The translations under genes were made by a program, and so were the position numbers. Shown here one piece after another: positions 35,804-44,116 of a stretch of DNA of 64,000 nucleotides. The stretch spans positions 1 to 64,000 of the forward strand of contig DAXETV010000005.1 of the NCBI GenBank assembly GCA_051155775.1, given 5' to 3'. Within the stretch, counting starts at the first letter, position 1. Every line of letters begins with the position of its first letter. The notes beneath the pieces are model-generated. The model was not told the DNA's origin, did not search any database, and saw only the letters and a program-made list of their open reading frames with translations. The DNA is from CAYSCZ01 sp051155775. GTDB taxonomy: Bacteria > Bacteroidota > Bacteroidia > Cytophagales > Cyclobacteriaceae.

Positions 35804-37002
35804 TAAGAAAGCTTTGCAAGGGCTGTTTTTATTCTTTCAATGGCTGTTTTTAAATGCTCTTCAGATGCAGCATATGATAACCGTAAATATTCTGGGGCAC
35901 CAAAGGCCTGACCAGTAACCAGTGAAACATGTGCGTACTCTAAAAGGTACATGCAAAGGTCGCTTGCATCGTTAATGGTTATATCTCCATAAGATTTCCC
36001 AAAGTAACTGCTGACATCCGGGAAAAAGTAAAAAGCACCCTTGGGAATATTACTTTTAAAACCAGGGATATCATTTAAAAGGTGATGCACGAGGTCTCTT
36101 CTTTTCAAGTATTCATCCCTCATAGTTATGGTTGGGCCCAGGTCCTGGGTAAGGGCAGCGTAAGCAGCACGTTGAGATATTGAGGCGTTAGCGGAGGTTG
36201 TTTGGCCTTGCATCTTCAAAGCGCCTTTCGCTATCCATTCCGGTGCTCCTATATATCCAACTCTCCATCCAGTCATGGCAAATCCTTTTGCCATACCATT
36301 GACAGTGATCGTTCTATCTTTCATTCCCTCAAAGGCACCAATACTATGATGATTACCTTCGTAATGGATGTGTTCATAGATTTCATCTGAGATAACAAAT
36401 AAGTTTTCGTGCTCCAGCACAACCTCAGCTATTTCCTCAAGTTCATCTTTCAAAAAGACGGAACCTGTTGGATTGCATGGAGATGAATAAATAATCGCTT
36501 TGGTTTTTGGGGTTATGGCTTGCCTTAATTGTTCCTTTGAAGCTTTAAAATCATTTTCCAGCTCACCTTTTATGAAGACCGGCTTACCCTCAGCCAGTTG
36601 GATTAGTGCAGTATAGCTTACCCAGAAAGGTGAATAGACGATCACTTCGTCGCCGGGATCAATAATAGCAAACATAACATTGGCTATGGATTGTTTCGCG
36701 CCGTTACTGACAACGATTTGATTTGGATGATAGCTAATATTATTTTCCCTTTCAAATTTATCGCAGATTGCTTTTCTCAGGTCCATATATCCATTCACAG
36801 GAGGGTATGAGAAGTATTTTTCTTCTTTAATGGCGTCAATGGCAGCTTTCTGTATGTGCTTTGGTGTTTTAAAATCTGGTTCGCCAAGGCTCAGACTTAT
36901 AACATCTATGCCTTTTTCTTTGAACTCCCTGGCTTTTGCAGCCATCGCGATGGTGGCCGATTCTTCTAAATTGCTGATACGGGTTGATAATAAATTTGCC
37001 AT
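35803..37002 (-). CDS. Class I PLP-dependent aminotransferase (aspartate type)
   Basis: I use the ATG at 37002 (MANLLSTRISNLEES); the open frame extends 12 codons upstream. The 399-residue fold type I enzyme shows SLGEPDFKTP, SNGAKQSI, CNPTGSVF, DEIYEHI, the PLP lysine in NGMAKGFAMTGWRVGY and a C-terminal substrate-carboxylate arginine in YLRLSYAAS. The whole chain resembles the Bacteroidota/Thermus-type aspartate aminotransferases of subgroup Ib. Exact amino-acid specificity is not readable. Upstream of it, CAAAAATA at 37021-37028 (TATTTTTG on the minus strand) could be its promoter -7 element. Confidence 0.9.
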   Translation of the reverse strand: MANLLSTRISNLEESATIAMAAKAREFKEKGIDVISLSLGEPDFKTPKHIQKAAIDAIKEEKYFSYPPVNGYMDLRKAICDKFERENNISYHPNQIVVSNGAKQSIANVMFAIIDPGDEVIVYSPFWVSYTALIQLAEGKPVFIKGELENDFKASKEQLRQAITPKTKAIIYSSPCNPTGSVFLKDELEEIAEVVLEHENLFVISDEIYEHIHYEGNHHSIGAFEGMKDRTITVNGMAKGFAMTGWRVGYIGAPEWIAKGALKMQGQTTSANASISQRAAYAALTQDLGPTITMRDEYLKRRDLVHHLLNDIPGFKSNIPKGAFYFFPDVSSYFGKSYGDITINDASDLCMYLLEYAHVSLVTGQAFGAPEYLRLSYAASEEHLKTAIERIKTALAKLS

Positions 37003-37020
37003 AATTTGATATAAAAGTGG

Positions 37021-37028
37021 CAAAAATA
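37021..37028 (-). promoter_or_regulatory. Putative -7 promoter element of the aminotransferase-kinase operon
   Basis: The minus strand reads TATTTTTG, an exact TAnnTTTG match, 18 bases before the ATG at 37002. This position also supports the internal ATG over the longer open frame. No good -33 element was found. Confidence 0.4.
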
Positions 37029-37074
37029 TAAAAACCACGAATAGTTTGACTATTTATCTTGATGAGGACAAATT

Positions 37075-37956
37075 TTAATTTACCGATTGCCTTAGTGGAT
37101 CGTAATCCAAATCGGTGGCATCAGTAAATCCTTCTATTGAGTAAAGCTCCATTAATAAATTTTTACCGGCAGGCTGGGTTGCCACTTCTTTTAAGGCTTC
37201 GATGATTTTTTCTTCAATAGCTCGGGGTAAAGTATTGTTAAAAGCTACCGGATCATTTGGGATAGGTTCGGTCAGGGCTATGATTTTCACTTTTTCCACC
37301 ACATCGGGATATTGTTTGATTAACCGGGCCCTTGCATCTAATATTTCTCCATCCTGCGGTTCAGTATAATAAGTGGCACCAGCATCAATGTTTTGAAGAT
37401 AAACCGCTTCCACCACATTATCATGACGAAGTAGAAACTCAATATCCGATGGTTTTACGTTGGCATCATTTAGCATTTGATAGGGGAAAATATAACCTGA
37501 AGATGAAGCTGCATCTGTGAAAGCAAAAGACCTGCCATTAATAGCTTTTAGAGAATCAATACCACTATTAACGTGTGTTATTATTTGGCCTCTGTAGGTT
37601 TCTTTTCCAGATCTTATCGAAATTAATCTTGCGTATACATCAAACTGCAGGGCTGCCTGCAAGTAACCGTTAGAACTCATTAAAGCTAGGTCCACCAACC
37701 CGGAATCAAGGTCTTTTCTTAAAGAGGTTTTAGAAATAGGAATACGAGCAACAATATTTAGGCCTGTTTTTTCACTTAATAGACTTGCAAATTCATCCGC
37801 TAACGGTCGTAAAGGCTCAGGATTTACAGAAGGATAGAAATAAAAGGTGATTGGGTTTTGAGGGGTACCGGGTTTCCAGATTTCATTTTCTCCATCATTT
37901 TTTGAAGAGCAGCTTAGAATTAATAGGAATATTAAGAGGGTAAATAGGTTTTTCAT
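37075..37956 (-). CDS. PhnD-like phosphate/phosphonate-binding lipoprotein
   Basis: A 293-residue substrate-binding protein with a lipoprotein signal peptide (LILSC lipobox). The fold is that of PhnD/PtxB-type ABC binding proteins: a PSVNPEPLRPLADEF opening, LDSGLVDLALMSSNGYLQA, INGRSFAFTDAASSSGYIFPY (ligand loop with paired serines), then NVVEAVYLQNIDAGATYYTEP. No permease or ATPase gene is adjacent. It may serve a distant transporter or act as a sensor-type binding protein. The ligand is inferred only from the family. Confidence 0.85.
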   Translation of the reverse strand: MKNLFTLLIFLLILSCSSKNDGENEIWKPGTPQNPITFYFYPSVNPEPLRPLADEFASLLSEKTGLNIVARIPISKTSLRKDLDSGLVDLALMSSNGYLQAALQFDVYARLISIRSGKETYRGQIITHVNSGIDSLKAINGRSFAFTDAASSSGYIFPYQMLNDANVKPSDIEFLLRHDNVVEAVYLQNIDAGATYYTEPQDGEILDARARLIKQYPDVVEKVKIIALTEPIPNDPVAFNNTLPRAIEEKIIEALKEVATQPAGKNLLMELYSIEGFTDATDLDYDPLRQSVN

Positions 37957-38143
37957 AATTCTAATGGTTTTTTTCTTATAGTTAATGAAAAACAGCTTTT
38001 TTCAGGTTACGCCATTATTAATTTTATATTCAGTTTTATATGAAATTATACGGGGGAATAGGAGGGAGGAAATACTTACACAAGATTATTCAGCTTATAT
38101 TCCTAACTTTTTATGGCTGGATTTAATATATAATCTCAAGCCA

Positions 38144-38752
38144 TTAAGTTTCGTAATTAACTCTTGTGATTATACTTCTGCCAAGTGTTACTTCATCTGC
38201 ATATTCTAATTCGCCTCCTATGGGTATACCCCTGGCGATTGAGGTGATTTTTAGATTATATGGTTTAAGTTTTTTGGTTATATAGTAAGCGGTGGTATCG
38301 CCTTCCATGGTTGGGCTCAGCGCGAGGATTATTTCTTTTATTTCAGTTTTATTTTCCTCAACCCGGGACAAAAGAGCGTTTATGTTGAGGTCGTCGGGGC
38401 CTATTCCGTCCATAGGGGAGATAATACCACCTAAGACATGGAACATGCCATTATACTGGCCGGTATTTTTAATGGCTATAACGTCGGGGGTATCTTCAAC
38501 CACACATATTGTCGATGTATCTGTGTTTACCCGAATACAGCTACATTCTGTGGTATCAGATATCACATGGCAAATTTTACAATATTTAGTTTCCAGCCTT
38601 ACCTTTTTTAAGGCGTCCGTGAGGTTGCTTGTCTCTATTTCATTTTGTTTTAATAGATATAAGACTAATCTTAAAGCTGTTTTCCTGCCAATTCCCGGAA
38701 GTTTTGCGATTTCCTCAACTGCATTTTCAACTAACCCTGATGGATATTCCAT
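38144..38752 (-). CDS. recR: Recombination mediator protein RecR
   Basis: This protein works with RecO and RecF in loading RecA at gaps. The 202 residues show a helix-hairpin-helix (AKLPGIGRKTALRLVLYLL), a four-cysteine zinc site (CKICH ... CSC), a Toprim domain (ICVVEDTPDVIAIKNTG), and a C-terminal Walker-B-like segment with SIARGIPIGGELEYADEVTL. It lies 2 bp after clpS and is probably co-transcribed with it. The ~190 bases downstream to the PhnD-like gene hold no gene I can support. Confidence 0.96.
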   Translation of the reverse strand: MEYPSGLVENAVEEIAKLPGIGRKTALRLVLYLLKQNEIETSNLTDALKKVRLETKYCKICHVISDTTECSCIRVNTDTSTICVVEDTPDVIAIKNTGQYNGMFHVLGGIISPMDGIGPDDLNINALLSRVEENKTEIKEIILALSPTMEGDTTAYYITKKLKPYNLKITSIARGIPIGGELEYADEVTLGRSIITRVNYET

Positions 38753-38754
38753 AA

Positions 38755-39039
38755 CTACACAATTGCCGCCTTAATCCCGGCATCTGTTATACCCTCTTTC
38801 ATGGGTTTTAGCTCGCTATACATGCCTTTTTTCACTGAGCATTTACCTTTATAATGAATTATATATGTGCATTGTTCAGCCTGTTTCGGATCATGCTTAC
38901 AAACTTTTATCAGTGTGTCTATGACATGTTCGAAAGTATTAAAATCGTCATTATAAACCATCAGGTCTCTCACCTCATCTGAGCCAATGCCTTCTACAAC
39001 TTCCTCTAATGTCTCTATTTGAGTCCCAAAATAAATCAT
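38755..39039 (-). CDS. clpS: ATP-dependent Clp protease adaptor ClpS
   Basis: A 94-residue adaptor that hands N-degron substrates to the Clp chaperone. The pattern LMVYNDDFNTFEHVIDTLIKVCKHDPKQAEQCTYIIHYKGKC is the classic ClpS core (N-D-D, T-F-x-x-V, and the H of the hydrophobic pocket). The chaperone partner here would be ClpC at 44842 or ClpA elsewhere. It is upstream of recR on the same strand and divergent from the symporter. Confidence 0.93.
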   Translation of the reverse strand: MIYFGTQIETLEEVVEGIGSDEVRDLMVYNDDFNTFEHVIDTLIKVCKHDPKQAEQCTYIIHYKGKCSVKKGMYSELKPMKEGITDAGIKAAIV

Positions 39040-39105
39040 TAGTGTAAAATTAATAATTTTAGCACTTTACCTGATTTCAAATTTAAATATTAGCATTTTA
39101 CAAGT

Positions 39106-40548
39106 ATGAATCCACTTTTCGTTTTCGGGATCATTGCGAGCTATTTTTCTCTTTTAATCATATTTTCCTATTTCACATCCCGGAAATCGGACCCTGCGAC
39201 ATTTTTTACTGCTAATCGGAAATCCCCATGGTTTTTAGTAGCATTTGGTATGGCGGGAGCGTCCCTCTCAGGGGTTACATTCATTAGTGTGCCCGGGGAG
39301 GTCTACAATAGTAATTGGGCTTATTTTCAGGTGGTCCTTGGTTACTTGCTGGGCTATTTGGTGATAGGTACCATTTTACTTCCGTTGTATTACCGGCTCA
39401 ACTTGGTTTCAATTTATACTTATCTGGAAGGCAGGTTCGGATTTTGGAGTTATAAAACCGGCGCGGTATGTTTTTTATTATCAAGAATAATCGGAGCATC
39501 ATTCAGGCTATTTCTTGTTGCCGGCGTACTACAGGTTACTTTTTTTAATGCCTTTGGAATTCCTTTTTGGGTTTCTGTGATGTCAACAGTTTTGTTAATC
39601 TGGCTATATACTTTCAGGGGTGGAATCAAAACGATAGTTTTTACGGATGTACTTCAAACATCATTCATGCTTGTATCGGCGGCTATTAGTATAATTTTTA
39701 TAGCTAATGAACTTGATTTCAGTTTTCAAAACACCATAAAACATATAGGAGACAGTGATTATGCAAAGATCTTTATATGGGACTGGCAGGATGGCCGGAA
39801 TTTCTTCAAGCAATTCCTCTCTGGTGCTTTTATCGCTATTGTCATGACCGGTCTGGACCAGGACATGATGCAGAAAAACCTTACCTGTAAGAATCTGTCC
39901 GATGCTCAAAAGAATATGTTTTGGTTCTGTATAATACTAGTGATTATTAATATCTTATTCCTTTCCCTTGGCACACTATTGATCATGTATGCAGATAAGT
40001 TGGACATTTCCTTACCTGATATGACGGATAATATTTTCCCACTCCTGGCAATCAATCATTTCAGTCTGGCAGGAGGTATTTTCTTTTTGCTTGGCATAAC
40101 GGCTGCCGCATATTCTTCGGCAGACTCGGCATTGACAGCACTAACTACCTCATTTTATATCGATATACTTGGATATAAACAACAGGAATGGAGCACTAAA
40201 AAGAACGATCGAATTAAAATACACCTAATGTTTACCGGAATAATTTTCCTGGTGATTTTAGGGTTCAATGCCATCAACAATCAGAGTGTAATCAATTCAA
40301 TATTTATAGCCGCTGGCTATACATATGGGCCACTTCTCGGAATATTCTCGTTTGGCTTATTCACTAATTATTCTGTTAAAGATAGGTTTGTTCCTTTGGT
40401 TTGTTTACTGTCACCTTTGCTCAGTTTTCTGATTAATGTCTATTCAGAAAAATTATTTTTTGGCTATCAGTTTGGATTTGAAGTGTTGATATTGAACGGT
40501 TTGATCACCTTTATAGGGTTATTTATTATAAGGAACTCAAAGCCTTAA
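39106..40548 (+). CDS. Sodium:solute symporter (SSS family)
   Basis: A 480-residue membrane protein with ~13 helices. SSS-family features are GMAGASLSGVTFISVPGEVY near the first helices, a conserved YTFRGGIKTIVFTDVLQTSFML stretch, and the Na+-site serines in AAAYSSADSALTALTTSFYIDIL. It uses the sodium gradient for uptake of an organic solute; the substrate cannot be named. Its 3' end overlaps the convergent alkyltransferase-like gene by 12 bp. Confidence 0.92.
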   Translation: MNPLFVFGIIASYFSLLIIFSYFTSRKSDPATFFTANRKSPWFLVAFGMAGASLSGVTFISVPGEVYNSNWAYFQVVLGYLLGYLVIGTILLPLYYRLNLVSIYTYLEGRFGFWSYKTGAVCFLLSRIIGASFRLFLVAGVLQVTFFNAFGIPFWVSVMSTVLLIWLYTFRGGIKTIVFTDVLQTSFMLVSAAISIIFIANELDFSFQNTIKHIGDSDYAKIFIWDWQDGRNFFKQFLSGAFIAIVMTGLDQDMMQKNLTCKNLSDAQKNMFWFCIILVIINILFLSLGTLLIMYADKLDISLPDMTDNIFPLLAINHFSLAGGIFFLLGITAAAYSSADSALTALTTSFYIDILGYKQQEWSTKKNDRIKIHLMFTGIIFLVILGFNAINNQSVINSIFIAAGYTYGPLLGIFSFGLFTNYSVKDRFVPLVCLLSPLLSFLINVYSEKLFFGYQFGFEVLILNGLITFIGLFIIRNSKP

Positions 40549-40872
40549 TTCAATATTCGGATCCCAGAATACGTCTTTAAAACGTTGGACCTGGTCATTT
40601 TTTACATTGATTGATTCAGCTTTGAGAAGCTCTTCCATTCTATTAGGGCTTCCAAAATGATGTTTGCCTGTTAATACACCAATTCTGTTTACCACCCGAT
40701 GAGCTGGGACGTCTGGATAACTATGTGCACTATTCATTGCCCAGCCCACCATTCTGGCGCTTCCTTTGGTGCCGAGATAAGAAGCGATGGCACCATAGCT
40801 AGTGACCTTTCCTCTGGGTATCAGTTTTACAACTTCGTATACTTCTTCAAAAAAACTTTTTTTGTTAATCAT
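40537..40872 (-). CDS. Alkyltransferase-like protein (MGMT DNA-binding domain)
   Basis: A 111-residue protein matching the C-terminal DNA-binding domain of O6-alkylguanine-DNA alkyltransferase: IPRGKVTSYGAIASYLG, an arginine finger area (SARMVGWAMN), and the active-site motif. The catalytic PCHRV is here PAHRVVN, so cysteine is replaced by alanine. It is therefore an ATL protein, which binds alkylated guanine and hands it to nucleotide excision repair instead of reversing the damage. Confidence 0.9.
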   Translation of the reverse strand: MINKKSFFEEVYEVVKLIPRGKVTSYGAIASYLGTKGSARMVGWAMNSAHSYPDVPAHRVVNRIGVLTGKHHFGSPNRMEELLKAESINVKNDQVQRFKDVFWDPNIELRL

Positions 40873-40914
40873 CTTATATCAACAGTATATTTATGATATC
40901 TAATTCAAATAATT

Positions 40915-41607
40915 ATGAAAAAAAATGTTTTGATAACCGGCGGAGCAGGAAACCTGGGCACGGCGGTTGTAAATAAATTTATTGATAATGATTACCATGT
41001 CATCTCAACTGTTGAGCCTGGAAAGGGTCATAACATCCCGCAGCTGGAAAATGCAAAGAAAGTGGAGATAGATTTAAAAAACGAGATTTCGGTTAAAGAA
41101 GAGATCAATGAGATATTTTTGAGTGGTGATCCAATCGACGCAGCAGTATTATTGGCGGGAGGATTTGCCATGGGGAATCTTGAGGAGACCAGCCTGTCTG
41201 ACATAGAATCTATGTTAGAGATAAATTTCTACACAGCATATAACGTAGCGAGAAATGTTTTCTTAGGAATGAAACACCAGGGTTCGGGGGGCAGGATTGT
41301 AATGATAAGCGCAAAACCGGTTTTTGATTCGTCAGCCTCCTCCTTTTTAGTGTCATACACATTATCCAAATCATTATTGGTAAATTTATCTGAAATCATA
41401 AATCAGGAGGGTAAAGAATATGGAATAACCTGTTCTATCATTGCGCCCAGCATTATTGATACTCCGCCTAATCGCAGTGCCATGCCTGATGCGGATTTTA
41501 GAAAATGGGTTTCTCCGGAATCAATAGCTGAGGTTATTTATTTTATATGTAGTGATGCAGGAATTGATTTGCGGGAAAACATATTTAAAGTCTACGGTGA
41601 CTCTTAG
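40915..41607 (+). CDS. Short-chain dehydrogenase/reductase
   Basis: A 230-residue Rossmann enzyme with nucleotide motif TGGAGNLGTAV, LAGG (NAG-like), and catalytic YxxxK in VSYTLSKSLL with a serine in MISAKP. Specificity is unknown; NAD(H) or NADP(H) cannot be decided. It resembles the atypical SDRs annotated as dihydropteridine reductase-like (short, ending in a degenerate cofactor tail). Its end overlaps the convergent 59-codon membrane-protein gene by 4 bp. Confidence 0.82.
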   Translation: MKKNVLITGGAGNLGTAVVNKFIDNDYHVISTVEPGKGHNIPQLENAKKVEIDLKNEISVKEEINEIFLSGDPIDAAVLLAGGFAMGNLEETSLSDIESMLEINFYTAYNVARNVFLGMKHQGSGGRIVMISAKPVFDSSASSFLVSYTLSKSLLVNLSEIINQEGKEYGITCSIIAPSIIDTPPNRSAMPDADFRKWVSPESIAEVIYFICSDAGIDLRENIFKVYGDS

Positions 41608-41783
41608 TCCTTTTTTCTGAAAAATGTATAGAAGAGCACCAGGATCATTCCGCTGGCCATAAAAAGATAATACCAGTTTATGGGGCCTTCATTTACAAGT
41701 GAAATGTAAAAACGGCCTGATGCTAAAATCACTGCAAGTATGGCAAGCAGCGTACCTATGGATTTTAATTGCCTGATGTCCAT
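41604..41783 (-). CDS. Small two-helix membrane protein (59 aa)
   Basis: A short frame read directly from the sequence: MDIRQLKSIGTLLAILAVIL ... ending FFRKKD. It begins with ATG and predicts two membrane helices (~8-24 and ~37-53) separated by a NEGPINWYY turn, with positive ends. No other gene occupies this stretch, and the topology and composition look natural. Its last 4 bp overlap the SDR stop. The function is unknown; it resembles the small uncharacterised membrane proteins common in Bacteroidota. Confidence 0.65.
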   Translation of the reverse strand: MDIRQLKSIGTLLAILAVILASGRFYISLVNEGPINWYYLFMASGMILVLFYTFFRKKD

Positions 41784-41837
41784 AATAAGTATACGAAAGT
41801 AATTGATTTATGGAATACTGATGAAAATCAAATTAAT

Positions 41838-41868
41838 TTTGATTTAATGTCTGTAAGCCATAATTTTG
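41838..41868 (+). promoter_or_regulatory. Promoter of tRNA-Ser (Bacteroidota type)
   Basis: TTTG at 41838-41841, a 19-base spacer and TAATTTTG at 41861-41868 fit the Bacteroidota sigma-70 consensus (-33 TTTG, -7 TAnnTTTG) exactly. The tRNA begins 15 bases downstream. This is the best promoter seen in the window and supports the taxonomic placement. Confidence 0.75.
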
Positions 41869-41883
41869 CACACCTTTACCGAA

Positions 41884-41968
41884 AGAGGGTTGGCGGAGTG
41901 GTCGAACGCGGCGGTCTTGAAAACCGTTGTACTGAGAGGTACCGGGGGTTCGAATCCCTCACCCTCTG
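41884..41968 (+). tRNA. tRNA-Ser (anticodon UGA)
   Basis: An 85-nt type II tRNA. The 7-bp acceptor stem AGAGGGT/ACCCTCT closes with discriminator G. The anticodon loop is CTTGAAA with TGA reading UCA, followed by a long variable arm (TACTGAGAGGTA region) and T-loop GGTTCGAATCC. CCA is not encoded. It has its own promoter and terminator, so it is a single-gene transcription unit. Confidence 0.97.
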
Positions 41969-41971
41969 CAC

Positions 41972-42003
41972 AAAGCCTTTGGATCATCAAAGGCTTTTTT
42001 ATT
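41972..42003 (+). terminator. Rho-independent terminator of tRNA-Ser
   Basis: A perfect 9-bp stem, AAAGCCTTT (41972-41980) against AAAGGCTTT (41989-41997), has an 8-base loop and runs into T residues. It lies 4 bases after the tRNA. Its end abuts the stop of the convergent thioesterase gene. Confidence 0.85.
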
Positions 42004-42406
42004 GAAAATATTCAATCAACCCGTTATACATCTCACGGGGTATTCGTGTAGGCCGGTTTGCGGTTTGATTTATGAAGACCAAAGTAGTTTTCCCTGTATT
42101 TAAAAGCACATCATTTTCATTTCTGATTTCATACTCAAATTTCATCTTCACTGATGGCATCTCAACCAAGCTGATCTGTATTGAAAGTAGTTCGTCATAC
42201 TTAGCAGGTTTAATAAAGTTACATTCCAGGGATATGACAGGCAGCATAATCCCCTGTTCTTCGAGCTTTTTATAGTGAAAACCTAATTTTCTTAAGGCCT
42301 CTACCCTTGCTACTTCATAATAGGTAGCATAGTTCCCGTAGTATACGTAACCCATTTGATCCGTCTCAGCGTATCTCACTCTAATTTTAATTTCTGTTTT
42401 ATACAT
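41999..42406 (-). CDS. Acyl-CoA thioesterase, YbgC/4-HBT family
   Basis: A 135-residue single hot-dog-fold enzyme. The catalytic aspartate lies in RYAETDQMGYVYYGNYATYYEVAR, the signature of the YbgC/FcbC-type 4-hydroxybenzoyl-CoA thioesterase family. It hydrolyses acyl-CoA thioesters; the physiological substrate is unknown. It overlaps the upstream mltG stop/start junction by one base (TAATG), so the two are coupled. Confidence 0.9.
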   Translation of the reverse strand: MYKTEIKIRVRYAETDQMGYVYYGNYATYYEVARVEALRKLGFHYKKLEEQGIMLPVISLECNFIKPAKYDELLSIQISLVEMPSVKMKFEYEIRNENDVLLNTGKTTLVFINQTANRPTRIPREMYNGLIEYFQ

Positions 42407-43440
42407 TATTGGTAGACTTTAGCCTTATTTAAAGCCTGTTGGAACCGGCGGGCATGTATGTTGTGCTCTTTGAGGGTGGAAGAAAATACATGATAGCCTG
42501 AAAAGTCAGGTTTTGCACACATGTAGAGATAATTATGATCCTCATAGTTCAGAACTGCATCAATAGCGTTTATATCAGGCATGTTGATTGGGCCAGGTGG
42601 TAACCCCTTATTTTTATAGGTATTGTAGGGAGAGTCTATTTTTTTATGCTTGTTCAAGACCCTTCTTATATTGAAATCACCCGTTGCATAAACCAGCGTG
42701 GGATCTGCTTGCAAGGGGATATTTCCTTCCAGCCGGTTGATATATAAACCAGCTATGGTGGGTCTTTCATTTTTCTTTTGACTCTCTGCTTTTACTATTG
42801 AAGCCAAGGTGGATACTTCTTGCAGACTTAAATTAATCCGTTCGGCTTTAGATTTCCTTTCATCATCCCAAAACCGATCATATTCCCATTTCATTCTATC
42901 AAGTAATTCCTTAGCCGTAATTGTCCAATAGACTTTGTAAGTGTTTGGAATAAACATGCTTATGAAATTATTCGCGTCAAAGCCATATTTTTTGTATGTT
43001 TCTTCATCATTCATTAATTGACTTAGTTCAGCCGGTTTCAATTCAATATTTGATGTTATTCTAGGCGCTAGCTCCTCCAGCGTTCTTATATTGTTAAATG
43101 TAATGCTAACAGGTGTTTGACTACCTGATCTCAGGAGTGTTATCGCTTCTTTGTTGGTCATTTCCGATTTTAATAGATACATTCCCGGTTTAATTTGCTC
43201 ATCATAACTCATGAGCTTAGCCAAAAAACTAAATGATATCAAGTCATTGACATATTCATTTTTTTCTAAGATATTTTGTACATCCTTAAAACTGGAACCC
43301 GAAGGAATGGCCACAAGCCTATCATCCTGATCTACAAGAATATTAGGCGTGTAGATAACCTGGTAGAAGTAAAATGCAAATGAGGATAAAACGGTAGTAA
43401 ATACCACAATAAATAGTGCAAAGAAACTTTTTCTAGACAT
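42406..43440 (-). CDS. mltG: Endolytic transglycosylase MltG
   Basis: A 344-residue inner-membrane enzyme (one helix at ~7-28) that cuts nascent peptidoglycan strands and helps set glycan length. The YceG domain is clear: IPSGSSFKDV near the start, the catalytic glutamate in ASIVKAESQ, then the RPTIAGLYINRLEGNIPLQADPTLVYA signature. Note that the usual E-K-E pattern reads K-A-E here. It is coupled to the thioesterase gene that follows. Confidence 0.94.
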   Translation of the reverse strand: MSRKSFFALFIVVFTTVLSSFAFYFYQVIYTPNILVDQDDRLVAIPSGSSFKDVQNILEKNEYVNDLISFSFLAKLMSYDEQIKPGMYLLKSEMTNKEAITLLRSGSQTPVSITFNNIRTLEELAPRITSNIELKPAELSQLMNDEETYKKYGFDANNFISMFIPNTYKVYWTITAKELLDRMKWEYDRFWDDERKSKAERINLSLQEVSTLASIVKAESQKKNERPTIAGLYINRLEGNIPLQADPTLVYATGDFNIRRVLNKHKKIDSPYNTYKNKGLPPGPINMPDINAIDAVLNYEDHNYLYMCAKPDFSGYHVFSSTLKEHNIHARRFQQALNKAKVYQ

Positions 43441-43447
43441 AGAAGCG

Positions 43448-43455
43448 CAAAAATA
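43448..43455 (-). promoter_or_regulatory. Putative -7 promoter element of mltG
   Basis: The minus strand reads TATTTTTG (exact TAnnTTTG), seven bases before the mltG ATG, implying a transcript with almost no leader. There is no good -33 element at the standard distance. Confidence 0.35.
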
Positions 43456-43486
43456 ACAATTTGAACATCATTAATATTAATATCTA

Positions 43487-44113
43487 ATGACTGCTGAATT
43501 CATAAAAATCCACCCAGATAATCCTCAAATCAGTAAAATCAGAAAGATTGTAGAAATTCTTGAAAAAGGCGGATTGATAATATATCCAACTGACACAATT
43601 TATGGGTTGGGATGCAATATTTACGACCAAAAGGCAATAGAAAAGATTCAAATCATCAAGAATATTAAAGAAAAAGACCTCAGTCTTTCCTTTATATGCT
43701 ATGATTTGAAACATGTTTCTCAGTTTGTGAAACTGGAAAATCCCATATTTAAGTTGATGAAACAAATCCTTCCTGGCCCCTACACATTTATCTTTAAAGC
43801 CAATAATCAGATACCCAAATTAATGCAGGCCAAGAAGAAAACCATCGGTATCAGGATTCCTGATAATCCTATCCCAAGAGAAGTTGTCAATCAATTGGGT
43901 AATCCTATAATTACGACTTCATTAAAACTTGAAGATGATGTACTAGAGTACCCTACAGATCCTGAAATCATCTATGATGAATATAAGAAGCTCGTTGATT
44001 TAGTTGTTGATGGAGGTCCGGGGGGTAACATTCCCAGTACGGTTCTGGACTTCAGTAAGGAACAGATTGAAGTGATCAGGCAAGGCAAAGGAAATATCGA
44101 TTTTTTAAAGTAG
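43487..44113 (+). CDS. Sua5/YciO/YrdC family protein
   Basis: A 208-residue YrdC-like fold with GLIIYPTDTIYGLGCN at the start, KxR-type phosphate-binding residues (KEKDLSLSFICYD), IGIRIPDNP and a STVLDFS motif near the end. It is nearest to the YciO branch. YrdC/Sua5 proteins make threonylcarbamoyl-AMP for the t6A tRNA modification; whether this paralogue does so is uncertain. It is followed after 3 bp by the WbqC-like gene. Confidence 0.88.
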   Translation: MTAEFIKIHPDNPQISKIRKIVEILEKGGLIIYPTDTIYGLGCNIYDQKAIEKIQIIKNIKEKDLSLSFICYDLKHVSQFVKLENPIFKLMKQILPGPYTFIFKANNQIPKLMQAKKKTIGIRIPDNPIPREVVNQLGNPIITTSLKLEDDVLEYPTDPEIIYDEYKKLVDLVVDGGPGGNIPSTVLDFSKEQIEVIRQGKGNIDFLK

Positions 44114-44116
44114 GCA

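Noticed and set aside
35803..37038. Longer aminotransferase with 12 extra N-terminal residues
   Set aside because: The family begins near MANLLSTR, and a -7 promoter match sits within the would-be upstream coding stretch.
38111..38146. Inverted repeat TTATGGCT ... AGCCATTA at the recR stop
   Set aside because: The loop is 20 bases and neither side has a T-run, so a terminator call is not justified.
37985..38209. Plus-strand frame of 74 codons beside recR
   Set aside because: It runs antisense into the recR 3' end, has no domain pattern and an unnatural composition. Treated as chance.
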